The translations under genes were made by a program, and so were the position numbers. The notes beneath the pieces are model-generated. The model saw only the letters and a list, made by a program, of their open reading frames with translations. It searched no databases and was not told where the DNA came from. Shown one piece after another: positions 1 through 8,346 of a DNA stretch of 64,000 bases. The DNA is from Marinifilum sp. N1E240 (GTDB taxonomy: Bacteria > Bacteroidota > Bacteroidia > Bacteroidales > Marinifilaceae). The stretch is from positions 186,001 to 250,000 of the forward strand of contig NZ_WHKF01000004.1 of assembly GCF_009295825.1 (NCBI RefSeq). The letters run 5' to 3'. The number at the start of each line of letters is the position of its first letter. Positions within the stretch are counted from its first letter, which is position 1.

Positions 1-116
1 TCCAGTTGTTGTTTCAGATACTTGGATACCATTCTACGCCTATCAATTTCTGAACTTTTAGGGTGTGCAATGATAGCGAAGAGTTGCATTAAAGCTTTAA
101 GAATTCTTTCACTCAT
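1..116 (-). CDS. ABC transporter N-terminus, cut by window edge
   Basis: Only the first 38 codons are inside the window, starting from the ATG at 116-114. The visible residues (MSERILKALMQLFAII, then a basic helix) closely resemble the start of the 1022-residue ABC transporter at 21049 (MNESLLNALMRLFAII). I therefore infer a paralogue of that ABCG-like ATPase/permease with the same helical N-terminal domain. The ATPase motifs lie outside the window and cannot be checked. It is transcribed away from the S9 peptidase. Confidence 0.5.
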   Translation of the reverse strand, partial: MSERILKALMQLFAIIAHPKSSEIDRRRMVSKYLKQQL

Positions 117-165
117 AGAATGGTATTAAAAAATAGGATGATAGTAAAATAGTAGCAGTGTTGTT

Positions 166-585
166 TTATTGTTTAAATCCAATTAGCATTAATACAAAAC
201 CTGAACTAATGTTTTTTTGATTCAATTTTGCCTCAATGGTACAATTCATTGAATTCTCGAATTTAAAATCCCAATAGGGAGAATTTTTATGATCTCTGTT
301 TGTGAAAAGTAAGTTGTTCTCCTGATCGTAAATTGAGAAAATAACATTTCCTTCATCCTTGCCTGTAGCTCCAACTATTCGATAATGGTTATCAGCGTAA
401 AAAGTGGTATGAAACTCGGCAATTTCACCTCCAGATAGTAAGGCTTTGTACTGCTGTCCATCAGAAATGTATTCCGTGCCAAAATGTTTGGTACAATTTT
501 CCAATGTAACATCGGTTTGTCCTTTCGATATATTACTTAATCCCAGAATAAACGCGAATAATAGAATGGTATATTTAAGATTCAT
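166..585 (-). CDS. Secreted protein of unknown function
   Basis: 139 residues with a clear Sec signal peptide (hydrophobic MNLKYTILLFAFILGLSN, cleavage near GQ), so probably exported to the periplasm or surface. The remainder is beta-rich, with segments such as YRIVGATGKDEGNVIFSIYD and a C-terminus SGFVLMLIGFKQ. No family is recognised. It lies 18 nt downstream of the 310-residue gene on the same strand and is probably its operon partner. Confidence 0.6.
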   Translation of the reverse strand: MNLKYTILLFAFILGLSNISKGQTDVTLENCTKHFGTEYISDGQQYKALLSGGEIAEFHTTFYADNHYRIVGATGKDEGNVIFSIYDQENNLLFTNRDHKNSPYWDFKFENSMNCTIEAKLNQKNISSGFVLMLIGFKQ

Positions 586-603
586 AAGTTTAAATTTTCT
601 TTA

Positions 604-1536
604 TTATTTAATAATGTGATCGCGAATGATTCCTACTTTTTCTGAAATTTTAGCTAACTGTGCCTTATTCATTACCATTTCCGATTTACTTTTTACGATG
701 GTAAGTTTTTTCTTTGAATCGGTTATAGGGGCAACAAATTTGTATTGATGATCAATTTCATCAAAAGTATAGGCTAAATCAATTAAGCGATCAACCAAAA
801 AGTAGTAGTCTTTGGACTCGTTTGAATAAGGAACCAAAAGTTTAATAAGATTTTCCAAGGGTCTTTTTTGCTCCGAAATTCTCTTCATTAGTTCTTTGTT
901 CGAATGATCATTTATTTGTTGGGTTAGTAAATAAATTGATTCTATCCAACCACCAGCTAAAATAAGAGCACCAGTGTTTTCTCGATTATTTGCTTTTAAA
1001 TAATTGTCAATTTTACGGTAAGTGTTACTAACAATAACAAGTAAGGAATCTCTATTCTCAATATTATTTTCAATTCGCTTAACAGTCGGTTTATCCATTG
1101 CATTATACAAACCTACATCTTGCGATAAAATTTTGAGTACTGCAAAATAACTTGCAGCATCCTGAGTTTGTTTGTAAATGTTAATGTAACCCAGATCGGA
1201 ACCATAAACGCCAAAGTTTACAGCCTTACTAAAGTTATCAACGTAATCACCCGCTTTTTTGGTCGGATTTAGTAAATCTTTATTGTAAGAAATACCAGAT
1301 TTTTCTAACAAAAGTGAAATTTGATAAGGAGAAGGTAAACTAAATAGAATATTGTTGTACTTGAAAATATTTCCTGTCTTCTCCACATCCTTCATAATCT
1401 CCTCTTCAGTTGTTTTTTCAATTGAAGCTTCTTGCTTTTGATTTTCTGATGGTTGTAAAATCAAAAAAGTAATAATTGCTGCAACAGAGATCAGGATTAA
1501 AAATTTAATACTGTTTGGGATTCGTTTTTTAGGCAT
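604..1536 (-). CDS. Membrane-anchored protein of unknown function
   Basis: 310 residues. A basic N-terminus (MPKKRIPNSIK) and one hydrophobic helix at about residues 11-27 suggest an uncleaved anchor with the remainder periplasmic. That part is alpha-helical and charged (EKTTEEEIMKDVEKTG, then FKYNNILFSLPSPYQISLLL). The pattern resembles unnamed Bacteroidota periplasmic proteins, but I cannot assign a function. It is the first gene of a likely two-gene minus-strand operon with the small secreted protein downstream. Confidence 0.6.
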   Translation of the reverse strand: MPKKRIPNSIKFLILISVAAIITFLILQPSENQKQEASIEKTTEEEIMKDVEKTGNIFKYNNILFSLPSPYQISLLLEKSGISYNKDLLNPTKKAGDYVDNFSKAVNFGVYGSDLGYINIYKQTQDAASYFAVLKILSQDVGLYNAMDKPTVKRIENNIENRDSLLVIVSNTYRKIDNYLKANNRENTGALILAGGWIESIYLLTQQINDHSNKELMKRISEQKRPLENLIKLLVPYSNESKDYYFLVDRLIDLAYTFDEIDHQYKFVAPITDSKKKLTIVKSKSEMVMNKAQLAKISEKVGIIRDHIIK

Positions 1537-1722
1537 TTTGTCTAACTTAAAAATTATTAAGCCAATGTAGGTAGAAAAAAAATGTTCTCAAAGCTATAGT
1601 ATTACTACATGTTTAGCAATTAAAACCTGAATTTTCGACCTGATGTTGAAGCATGTCCACATCTATTGGTAGTTCTTGTTTAATTTATTCTATCATTATT
1701 ACTGTATTTATGCGAAAAAGGA

Positions 1723-1730
1723 TACATTTG
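1723..1730 (+). promoter_or_regulatory. -7 promoter box of the S9 peptidase
   Basis: TACATTTG matches the Bacteroidota -7 consensus TAnnTTTG and lies 45 nt before the ATG at 1776. No convincing -33 TTTG is visible at the usual spacing. Confidence 0.45.
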
Positions 1731-1775
1731 AACGCAAAAATTTTTTAAAAGAAATTTAACAACAAACCTTACAAC

Positions 1776-3929
1776 ATGAAAAGATTCATCCTTTTAAGCT
1801 ATTTATTAATCAATTGCGGCTTATTCCTGAGTTTGCAAGCTCAGCCAAAAAATTTATCAATGGAAGATGCCATTCTGGGACAATGGAGACAATTTTACCC
1901 GGAAAACCTATCTCAACTATCATGGAAAGGAGAGAGCAACCTTATTTCATATGCGGAAGGAGAAGATATTCTTGCTGGTGCTCCTGGAAAAGAAGCTAAG
2001 TCTATTTTTACCTTAACGGATTTTAATACGATTTTGAAAGCGGAAGAAAATACTGAGTTAAAAAGATTACCGCGTTACAGATGGATTAATTCTAATGTTC
2101 TTCAGTTTAGAAGAGCCAATAAAATATATCAAATTAACATTGAGGATAAGAACTTGATTTTTGAACTTGATGTTAATTCTAAAGCTGAGAACGAGGAGTT
2201 TTGTCAGGAGAATAAATCAATAGCTTATACGATTGATAATAACTTATACATTGCCAATAAGAATGGAGAAGTAGCAGTTACGTCTGATTCAGATAAAAAT
2301 ATTGTGAATGGTCAAGCAGTTAGTCGAAGTGAATATGGCATTAATGGCGGAATTTTTTGGGGACCACAAGGAGATCAATTGGCTTTCTATTCAAAAGATG
2401 AAAGTAAAGTTAGCTCTTTCCCAATAGTTGATATCAATACAAGAGTTGGAGATTTACGAGAGATTAAATATCCAATGTGTGGAATGGATAGTGAAGCTGT
2501 GAAATTAGGTGTATTTAACCTGAAAAAGAAATCAACTACTTGGATTAAACCTGATGATTTTGGCAATGATCAGTATCTTACAAATATCTCATGGGGAGCT
2601 AATGGGCAATTCATTTACATTCAGGTGTTGAATCGTGAATCGAATCACATGAAAATGAACAAGTATATTGCTGAAACCGGAGAGTTTGTTCAGACCTTGT
2701 TTGAAGAGATGGATAATCGTTGGGTAGAACCTTCTCATCAGTTAATTTTCATGAAAAATAAGCCAAATCAATTTATCTATCAAACCAATAATCGTGATGG
2801 ATTTAATCATGCTTATTTGTATAATACTGATGGAAAATTGGTAAAACAATTGACATCTGGAGATTGGGAAATTACTGAAATTTTAGGTTTTGATAAAGCA
2901 GAGAAGAACCTGTTTTATGTATCAACAGAAGTAAGTCCTCTAGATAGACATGTCTACAAGTTAAATCTGAAATCAGGAAAGCGAACTCGCTTAACCAATG
3001 AAGAAGGATACCATTCAGTGCAAGTAAGTGCTGATGGAAAATATATTATTGATAATTATAGCAGTTTAAATGTTCCTAGAAAAGTAGCTGTTGCTGATAC
3101 AAAAGGCAAGCAAATTAAGGAGCTAATAAATGCTGAAAACAAACTGAAAGAATACAACCTGGGTGAGATTTCATTAGGTAGTATAAAATCTGCTGATGGA
3201 CAAACTGATTTGCATTATCGCATGGTGAAACCAGCTAATTTTGATCCAAATAAAAAATATCCGGTAGTCGTTTATGTATATGGTGGACCGCATGCACAGT
3301 TGGTAACCAACCGATGGATGGGTGGTTCTCGTTTATGGGAGCAGTATATGGCACAAAATGGTTATCTACTTTACATTTTAGATAACAGAGGTTCAGCTAA
3401 CAGAGGAAAAGAGTTTGAAGCAGTTATTCATCGTCAGTGTGGTCAACCAGAAATGGCGGATCAAATGAAAGGAGTGGAGTTTTTACAATCTTTACCATAT
3501 GTTGATGCTGATAGAATTGGTGTACATGGATGGAGTTATGGTGGATTTATGACCATTTCGTTACTTACAAATTATCCGGACGTATTTAAGGTTGGTGTAG
3601 CCGGTGGACCTGTAATTGACTGGAAATGGTATGAAGTGATGTATGGAGAGCGTTATATGGATACTCCTCAGGAAAATCCTGAAGGATATGCCAAAACATC
3701 TCTAATTGCTAAAGCAAAGGATTTGAAAGGTAAACTATTGATTTGCCAAGGAGCAATTGATCCAACAGTTTTATGGCAGCACAGTTTAAACTTTATACGT
3801 GAGTGTATAAAAAATAATGTTCAGGTTGATTATTTCCCTTATCCAAGAGCAGAACACAATGTAAGAGGTCGCGACCGAATTCATTTGAAACAAAAGGTCA
3901 GCAATTATTTTGATGATTATTTAAAATAA
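1776..3929 (+). CDS. S9 family dipeptidyl-peptidase IV-like serine peptidase
   Basis: 717 residues with a Sec signal peptide (MKRFILLSYLLINCGLFLSLQAQ). The N-terminal part (to about residue 470) is the DPP IV beta-propeller and the C-terminal part is the alpha/beta-hydrolase domain. The nucleophile motif GWSYGG puts the catalytic Ser at 587; Asp662 (GAIDPTV) and His694 (RAEHNV) complete the triad. The family releases X-Pro or X-Ala dipeptides from peptide N-termini, normally in the periplasm. The length is typical for bacterial DPP IV. It appears monocistronic, with its own -7 box and a terminator behind it. Confidence 0.93.
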   Translation: MKRFILLSYLLINCGLFLSLQAQPKNLSMEDAILGQWRQFYPENLSQLSWKGESNLISYAEGEDILAGAPGKEAKSIFTLTDFNTILKAEENTELKRLPRYRWINSNVLQFRRANKIYQINIEDKNLIFELDVNSKAENEEFCQENKSIAYTIDNNLYIANKNGEVAVTSDSDKNIVNGQAVSRSEYGINGGIFWGPQGDQLAFYSKDESKVSSFPIVDINTRVGDLREIKYPMCGMDSEAVKLGVFNLKKKSTTWIKPDDFGNDQYLTNISWGANGQFIYIQVLNRESNHMKMNKYIAETGEFVQTLFEEMDNRWVEPSHQLIFMKNKPNQFIYQTNNRDGFNHAYLYNTDGKLVKQLTSGDWEITEILGFDKAEKNLFYVSTEVSPLDRHVYKLNLKSGKRTRLTNEEGYHSVQVSADGKYIIDNYSSLNVPRKVAVADTKGKQIKELINAENKLKEYNLGEISLGSIKSADGQTDLHYRMVKPANFDPNKKYPVVVYVYGGPHAQLVTNRWMGGSRLWEQYMAQNGYLLYILDNRGSANRGKEFEAVIHRQCGQPEMADQMKGVEFLQSLPYVDADRIGVHGWSYGGFMTISLLTNYPDVFKVGVAGGPVIDWKWYEVMYGERYMDTPQENPEGYAKTSLIAKAKDLKGKLLICQGAIDPTVLWQHSLNFIRECIKNNVQVDYFPYPRAEHNVRGRDRIHLKQKVSNYFDDYLK

Positions 3930-3943
3930 AAGAATTAATTTTC

Positions 3944-3973
3944 GCCGGTTTCATTTTGGAACCGGCTTTGTTA
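3944..3973 (+). terminator. Terminator after the S9 peptidase
   Basis: Stem GCCGGTT (3944-3950) pairs with AACCGGC (3960-3966) and is followed by TTTGTTAT. It contains the TTG at 3956, which argues against that codon as the MATE start. Confidence 0.6.
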
Positions 3974-3991
3974 TCTCTTAGATTTTATAAA

Positions 3992-5323
3992 TTGAAAATA
4001 CAAACGAACTATTCTAACATTTGGAAAATTGCCTATCCTATTATTTTGGGTAGTGTTGCTCAGAATATCATAGCTTTAACTGATACTGCATTTTTAGGAC
4101 ATTTAAGTGAAGTAGCTCTTGGAGCTGCTGCCATTGCAACTATTTTCTACTTTGCAGTTGTAATGCTTGGATGGGGATTTGGCTTGGGAACTCAAATTGT
4201 AATTGCTCGTCGATTTGGTGAAGGGAACTACAAACGGGTTGGAAAAACATTTGATCATGCCTTGTATTTTCTATTGATTTTAGCAGTCTTTCTATTAGGA
4301 TTTATGGAGTTTCAAGCTCCTTCCATCCTTAAATCAATTGTGAAGTCGGATGCTATTTTTCAAGCGAGTACTGATTATATTTCGGTGCGAGCCTGGGGAA
4401 TATTATTTGCCTGTATAAACCTTCTGTTTCGTGCATTTTATATTGGTATTGCCAAAACTAAAATAATAAGCTGGAGTACGGCTTTTATGGCTATAATCAA
4501 TATCTTTTTAGATTATGTGTTAATTTTTGGAGAACTTGGATTTCCAGAAATGGGAATAAAAGGTGCGGCATTGGCTTCTGTAATTGCAGAGGTATGTGTT
4601 TTGATTTTCTTTATTGTCTACACATTACGAAAAACTCCGGTTGGGAAATACAATTTATTCGCATTTCCGAAAATTGATAAAGACTTGTATACACGATTAT
4701 TAAAGGTGTCTTTTCCAATGATGATACAGAATTTTTTGGCTTTATCCTGCTGGTTTGTATTTTTTCTTCTGGTAGAGAAAATGGGAGAGAGAGAGTTAGC
4801 AATTTCAAATATTATTCGAAGTATTTATGTACTAATTATGGTTCCGGTTTGGGCATTTGCATCGGCAGCAAATACTTTGGTAAGCCAGGTAATTGGAGAC
4901 GGAAACCCAAAAGAGGTTTTGCCTGTAATTTTTAGAACGGTAAAATTATCATTTTTATGTGTTTTGGGATTGGTGGGAATTAGTTTGATTAGTCCGGAGT
5001 TGGTGATTTCTATTTATACAGACGAAGTTGGATTGATAGCAGAAACAAAACCAGTTTTATACGTGATATTTGGTGCAGCCTTACTTTTCCCAGTTGGCAT
5101 TACACTTTTTCAGGGAGTTTCAGGAACAGGAAATACATTTCATGCTATGCTAATTGAAATTGTTGTTTTGGCTTGTTACCTGGGAGGAGTTTATGTTTTA
5201 ATTGAGGTAATTCAACTCCCAATTTCGGGTGTGTGGATTTCGGAATATTTTTATGCCGGATTTTTAGCTTTAGGTTCATGGCTTTATCTAAGATATGCCA
5301 ATTGGAAAGAGAGTGAAATTTAG
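3992..5323 (+). CDS. MATE family multidrug/Na+ efflux transporter
   Basis: About 443 residues of almost continuous hydrophobic helices (12 expected), with MatE repeats starting at WKIAYPIILGSVAQNII and again at LLKVSFPMMIQNFLALS. The family exports cationic drugs or metabolites in exchange for Na+ or H+. No ATG is present near the N-terminus. The frame opens at TTG 3956, which is inside a terminator hairpin, so TTG 3992 (MKIQTNYSNIWKIAYP) is preferred. The gene ends 2 nt from the convergent outer-membrane protein gene. Substrate is unknown. Confidence 0.88.
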   Translation: MKIQTNYSNIWKIAYPIILGSVAQNIIALTDTAFLGHLSEVALGAAAIATIFYFAVVMLGWGFGLGTQIVIARRFGEGNYKRVGKTFDHALYFLLILAVFLLGFMEFQAPSILKSIVKSDAIFQASTDYISVRAWGILFACINLLFRAFYIGIAKTKIISWSTAFMAIINIFLDYVLIFGELGFPEMGIKGAALASVIAEVCVLIFFIVYTLRKTPVGKYNLFAFPKIDKDLYTRLLKVSFPMMIQNFLALSCWFVFFLLVEKMGERELAISNIIRSIYVLIMVPVWAFASAANTLVSQVIGDGNPKEVLPVIFRTVKLSFLCVLGLVGISLISPELVISIYTDEVGLIAETKPVLYVIFGAALLFPVGITLFQGVSGTGNTFHAMLIEIVVLACYLGGVYVLIEVIQLPISGVWISEYFYAGFLALGSWLYLRYANWKESEI

Positions 5324-5324
5324 G

Positions 5325-7295
5325 TTATTCAAAAGGGATGACATCCGGTTGTCCCACCTTAAAATCATTAAATTTAGGTCGTTCTTCTCCCGATAAACGA
5401 AAGCCAGTTGTGCTAAAATCATTTGGAGCGTTTGGATAAAATGTGAACCGGAGTTGTATGGTTTTAAAAACAAGATTTTCGTTGTGTAGTCGTACTCCTA
5501 AACCAATTCCATAATAGTAATCTTCTTTAAAAAGATTCTTTTTATTACTGCCAATTATTCCCATATCTGCAAAGCTGTAAAAGGCAAATTTAAAACCTCC
5601 AAGCATATATGGAGTAAAGGCTACTGTTTCCAGATTTAAACTCAATTTTTGCGTGCCTGTTACCTCTTCACTTTTAAATCCACGAATACCTTGTCGGTTA
5701 TTTAAAGTGATGAATTCTTCTGGAAACCTTCTAATTCCTAATGTGTATTTTAGATCTCCAAAATTACGGAATCGCAAAGCTCCAAGCTTTCTAATTCTGC
5801 TAAAGAATTTAGATTGTGCAATTAGTGTTCCTTGTTCAAACCTTTTAGAGTTGAAAAATCCGCCTATAGCAAAGCGATTGAATAGGTAGCTTTTTGTAGA
5901 GCGAATGTAACTGGCTTTTTGCAGATCAAAACCAAGATAAAAGCGATGAGAATATTCTCGGTCTTCATATCCAAAACTGGTTTGAGCCAAAAATCCATAA
6001 GGAATATCTTCAGTTCTACCAAAATTGTATACCAAATTACTCTTGTAGTATTGAATTTGACTGATACTTAATCCGGCAAGATATAAGAAGTTATTGTGGA
6101 AAAATTGGTTTAAATCGGGACCAGTTTCAGGTCTTTTAAAAAATTCTCTACTTGCTATTCGTCCCGTAATAAACATTCGTTTTCGAGCGAAAAGATTTTT
6201 TGAATCCAATTTATAGGCTCTACCATACCAAATATTACCATAATTAAAGTCCAATGGAACCTCATTTAAAATGGGATCATCATCCATTATTTTATCGGAA
6301 CGCATGGTTCTGGAAAGGCTTAATCCACCTGCATATTTGGTATTGTAGGTTTCAAATTTTCTATCAAAATCAATTCCTACTATAGCTTTTTCATAGGTAT
6401 TCTCATAGATTAATGTAGCGTCGATATACGTTCTTCTGATATTTCTGATTTTGTATCTGCCTGAATAACCAAAACTTCTACTTTCATCCGATTCGTAGTG
6501 AAAAGTATTACTAAATTCATGACCAATGCCGTATAGGTTGCGGCTGTAGAATTCAAACTCAGAGGATGAAAGAGAGCCAACGTCTAAGTTAATACCCCAG
6601 GAGAACTGGTCTTTTACCCACAATTCCAAATCAACTGCTTTATTCGATCCCAATACTGGAATCACTCTAAAATAGGCATCTTTTATATAATCTAACTGAC
6701 GAATTAGACGTTCGTTATCGGCTAAGGTGTAGGCATCAAGTTTATCACCTTGTTTAATTCTTAACAAGCGTTTTAAATGACCACGTCGACTCGTGTGATG
6801 TAATTTATTTCCAGTGGTTTCGAGCCAGGAAGTTGCTACTTTTGTGGTATCGTGCAAACTGGAACCAAATGGCTCTAAAACTCTAATATTAATACGTCTA
6901 ATGGTTTTTCCCTGATAGATAACAAAAGCCGTTTCACTTCGTTCAGTCTTGATCGTATCTGTAGGAGAAATCTTATCAGGAGCTACAAAAAATAGTTTAT
7001 AGAGTTCTTTGGTAAATCTTCTTTTGTAGGCACCTCTTTTTATCGCATGATAAAATTTGTTACCACTATTGCTTTCATTTGCTCTTTTTTCATGAATTGT
7101 ATCAATTAAAAATACAATGGTATCTCTGGAAATGACAATCATACTATCAGGAAGATTTGTTCTTGATTTTGGGATCACTAAGGTGTCATTTCTATGGTTT
7201 CGTTGAGCATTAGAGAAAAACGAAATACCAATAAAAATAGTTAGAAGAACATTATATTTAAATGAAGTACGAATAAGATTTGTTTTTATTGTCAA
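5325..7295 (-). CDS. BamA/TamA-like outer membrane beta-barrel protein
   Basis: 656 residues. A signal peptide (ends FFSNAQ) is followed by a POTRA-like segment at about 115-225 (IRRINIRVLEPFG, LKRLLRIKQGDKL, AYFRVIPVLGSNKAVDLELWVKD). The rest is a long alternating beta-rich region typical of an Omp85-type barrel, with the sequence GGFKFAFYSFADMG near the end. It is shorter than BamA (five POTRA domains) and appears to keep a single POTRA. It is probably an outer-membrane assembly or translocation homologue of unknown client. TATCTTTA (minus strand, 7318-7311) with TTTG 18 nt upstream may be its promoter. Confidence 0.75.
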   Translation of the reverse strand: MTIKTNLIRTSFKYNVLLTIFIGISFFSNAQRNHRNDTLVIPKSRTNLPDSMIVISRDTIVFLIDTIHEKRANESNSGNKFYHAIKRGAYKRRFTKELYKLFFVAPDKISPTDTIKTERSETAFVIYQGKTIRRINIRVLEPFGSSLHDTTKVATSWLETTGNKLHHTSRRGHLKRLLRIKQGDKLDAYTLADNERLIRQLDYIKDAYFRVIPVLGSNKAVDLELWVKDQFSWGINLDVGSLSSSEFEFYSRNLYGIGHEFSNTFHYESDESRSFGYSGRYKIRNIRRTYIDATLIYENTYEKAIVGIDFDRKFETYNTKYAGGLSLSRTMRSDKIMDDDPILNEVPLDFNYGNIWYGRAYKLDSKNLFARKRMFITGRIASREFFKRPETGPDLNQFFHNNFLYLAGLSISQIQYYKSNLVYNFGRTEDIPYGFLAQTSFGYEDREYSHRFYLGFDLQKASYIRSTKSYLFNRFAIGGFFNSKRFEQGTLIAQSKFFSRIRKLGALRFRNFGDLKYTLGIRRFPEEFITLNNRQGIRGFKSEEVTGTQKLSLNLETVAFTPYMLGGFKFAFYSFADMGIIGSNKKNLFKEDYYYGIGLGVRLHNENLVFKTIQLRFTFYPNAPNDFSTTGFRLSGEERPKFNDFKVGQPDVIPFE

Positions 7296-7371
7296 TTACT
7301 ATTCCTATTATAAAGATAAATAAATTGAACTTGTACCAAACCTAACATCAATAATTGTACCTTATTTAGTT

Positions 7372-7821
7372 CTATTTATTAAGATCAGAGATTCTTTTAT
7401 GGATGTTATCGATTTGTTCTTCTGACCATTTCCATTTGCCCTCTTTTCGAATTTCACAGCATAATATTTTTCCTTTAAATAGCTCTAGCGTTTGTGTAGC
7501 AGCTCCAAAACCAAAGCGTTTCATACTTAGTTTACAGCTCAGTTTATGGTATGGAACGCTCTCTTTGCTTTTAATAGTTATTAGATAAAAATATTCCAAA
7601 TCAAGAGTTTGATTTTCATCATTAAATTGGATACAAGTTAAAATTCGATTTCGTTTAAGTGTTAAAAGTAAGGTGTACATTACAATTACAGCAGTAAAAT
7701 AAATCACGTTTAAGCCAACAAAAAATAGTAGAATAGCTATAAGCAATATCAATAATGACAATTCTTTTCGTACTCTGTCCCAAAGTTTATAGTTGTTGGG
7801 TGATAATTCAAATTTTTCCAT
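7372..7821 (-). CDS. Small membrane protein of unknown function
   Basis: 149 residues with two adjacent hydrophobic helices at about 20-55 (LSLLILLIAILLFFVGL and IYFTAVIVMYTLLLTL). A soluble beta-rich C-terminal part follows (IQFNDENQTLDLEYFYL, KLSMKRFGFGAATQTLEL), a layout similar to bacterial PH-like membrane proteins. No family is firmly recognised. It is transcribed divergently from the first blaI gene, so the BlaI-type operators in the shared intergenic region might also affect it. Confidence 0.55.
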   Translation of the reverse strand: MEKFELSPNNYKLWDRVRKELSLLILLIAILLFFVGLNVIYFTAVIVMYTLLLTLKRNRILTCIQFNDENQTLDLEYFYLITIKSKESVPYHKLSCKLSMKRFGFGAATQTLELFKGKILCCEIRKEGKWKWSEEQIDNIHKRISDLNK

Positions 7822-7889
7822 CGATCAATTTTTTGCATAGTTAGTAAAAACAGGTGCATTATTCAAGATTGTAGTAAAATCATTTTATC

Positions 7890-7947
7890 TACTAAAATTT
7901 TAGTAATAAAATTTGTCTACTAAAAAATTAGTACTAAGTTTGTAGTA
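7890..7947 (+). promoter_or_regulatory. Three tandem BlaI-type operators
   Basis: Three 16-bp TACT...AGTA palindromes: 7890-7905 (perfect, TACTAAAATTTTAGTA), 7918-7933 and 7932-7947. The last two overlap by 2 bp and cover the promoter spacer and the -7 box. BlaI/MecI dimers bind TACTnnnnnnnnAGTA-type dyads, so autorepression by the gene at 7973 is expected. Confidence 0.75.
7912..7942 (+). promoter_or_regulatory. Promoter of the first blaI-M56 operon
   Basis: -33 TTTG at 7912-7915, a 19-nt spacer, and -7 TAAGTTTG at 7935-7942, an exact match to the Bacteroidota consensus. The box is embedded in the BlaI-type operators. Confidence 0.75.
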
Positions 7948-7972
7948 GATTAATCTAAAAGTAAAGTTTGTT

Positions 7973-8344
7973 ATGAAGGAATTAACCAAAGCAGAAGAAC
8001 AGGTGATGCAAATTGTATGGGAACTGGAAAAAGCAAGTGTAAGAGATGTTGTTGCACAGTTTCCCGATCCGAAACCTGCTTATACTACTGTTGCAACAGT
8101 AATGAATGCCTTGGAGAAAAAAGGTTTTGCAGATAAAATTCCTGCTGGAAAGTCTCATTTATTTGTGGTAAAAATTTCGAAAGAGGATTATTCGGGATTT
8201 AAAGCAGGGGCATTGGTAACCAATTATTTCAATGGATCATTTTCAAGAATGGCTTCTTTTTTTGCTAAGGATAATAAATTAAGTATCCAGGAATTGGAAG
8301 AGATGATTGAGATTGCCAAACGCCAAATTGAGAAGGAGAAATAG
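7973..8344 (+). CDS. BlaI/MecI/CopY family transcriptional repressor
   Basis: 123 residues with the family's winged-helix N-terminus: LTKAEEQVMQIVWELEKASV, then PAYTTVATVMNALEKKGF as recognition helix and wing. The C-terminal dimerisation part (FKAGALVTNYFNGSF, then IQELEEMIEIAKRQI) matches the Bacteroidota subgroup. It represses its own operon by binding TACT/AGTA dyads, and three sit on its promoter. It is followed after 2 nt by the M56 membrane peptidase expected to inactivate it. About 50% similar to the second repressor at 12980. Confidence 0.92.
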   Translation: MKELTKAEEQVMQIVWELEKASVRDVVAQFPDPKPAYTTVATVMNALEKKGFADKIPAGKSHLFVVKISKEDYSGFKAGALVTNYFNGSFSRMASFFAKDNKLSIQELEEMIEIAKRQIEKEK

Positions 8345-8346
8345 AT

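Noticed and set aside
3956-3991. TTG start of the MATE gene at 3956
   Set aside because: The codon lies inside the terminator hairpin of the S9 peptidase; the next TTG at 3992 directly precedes the first membrane helix.
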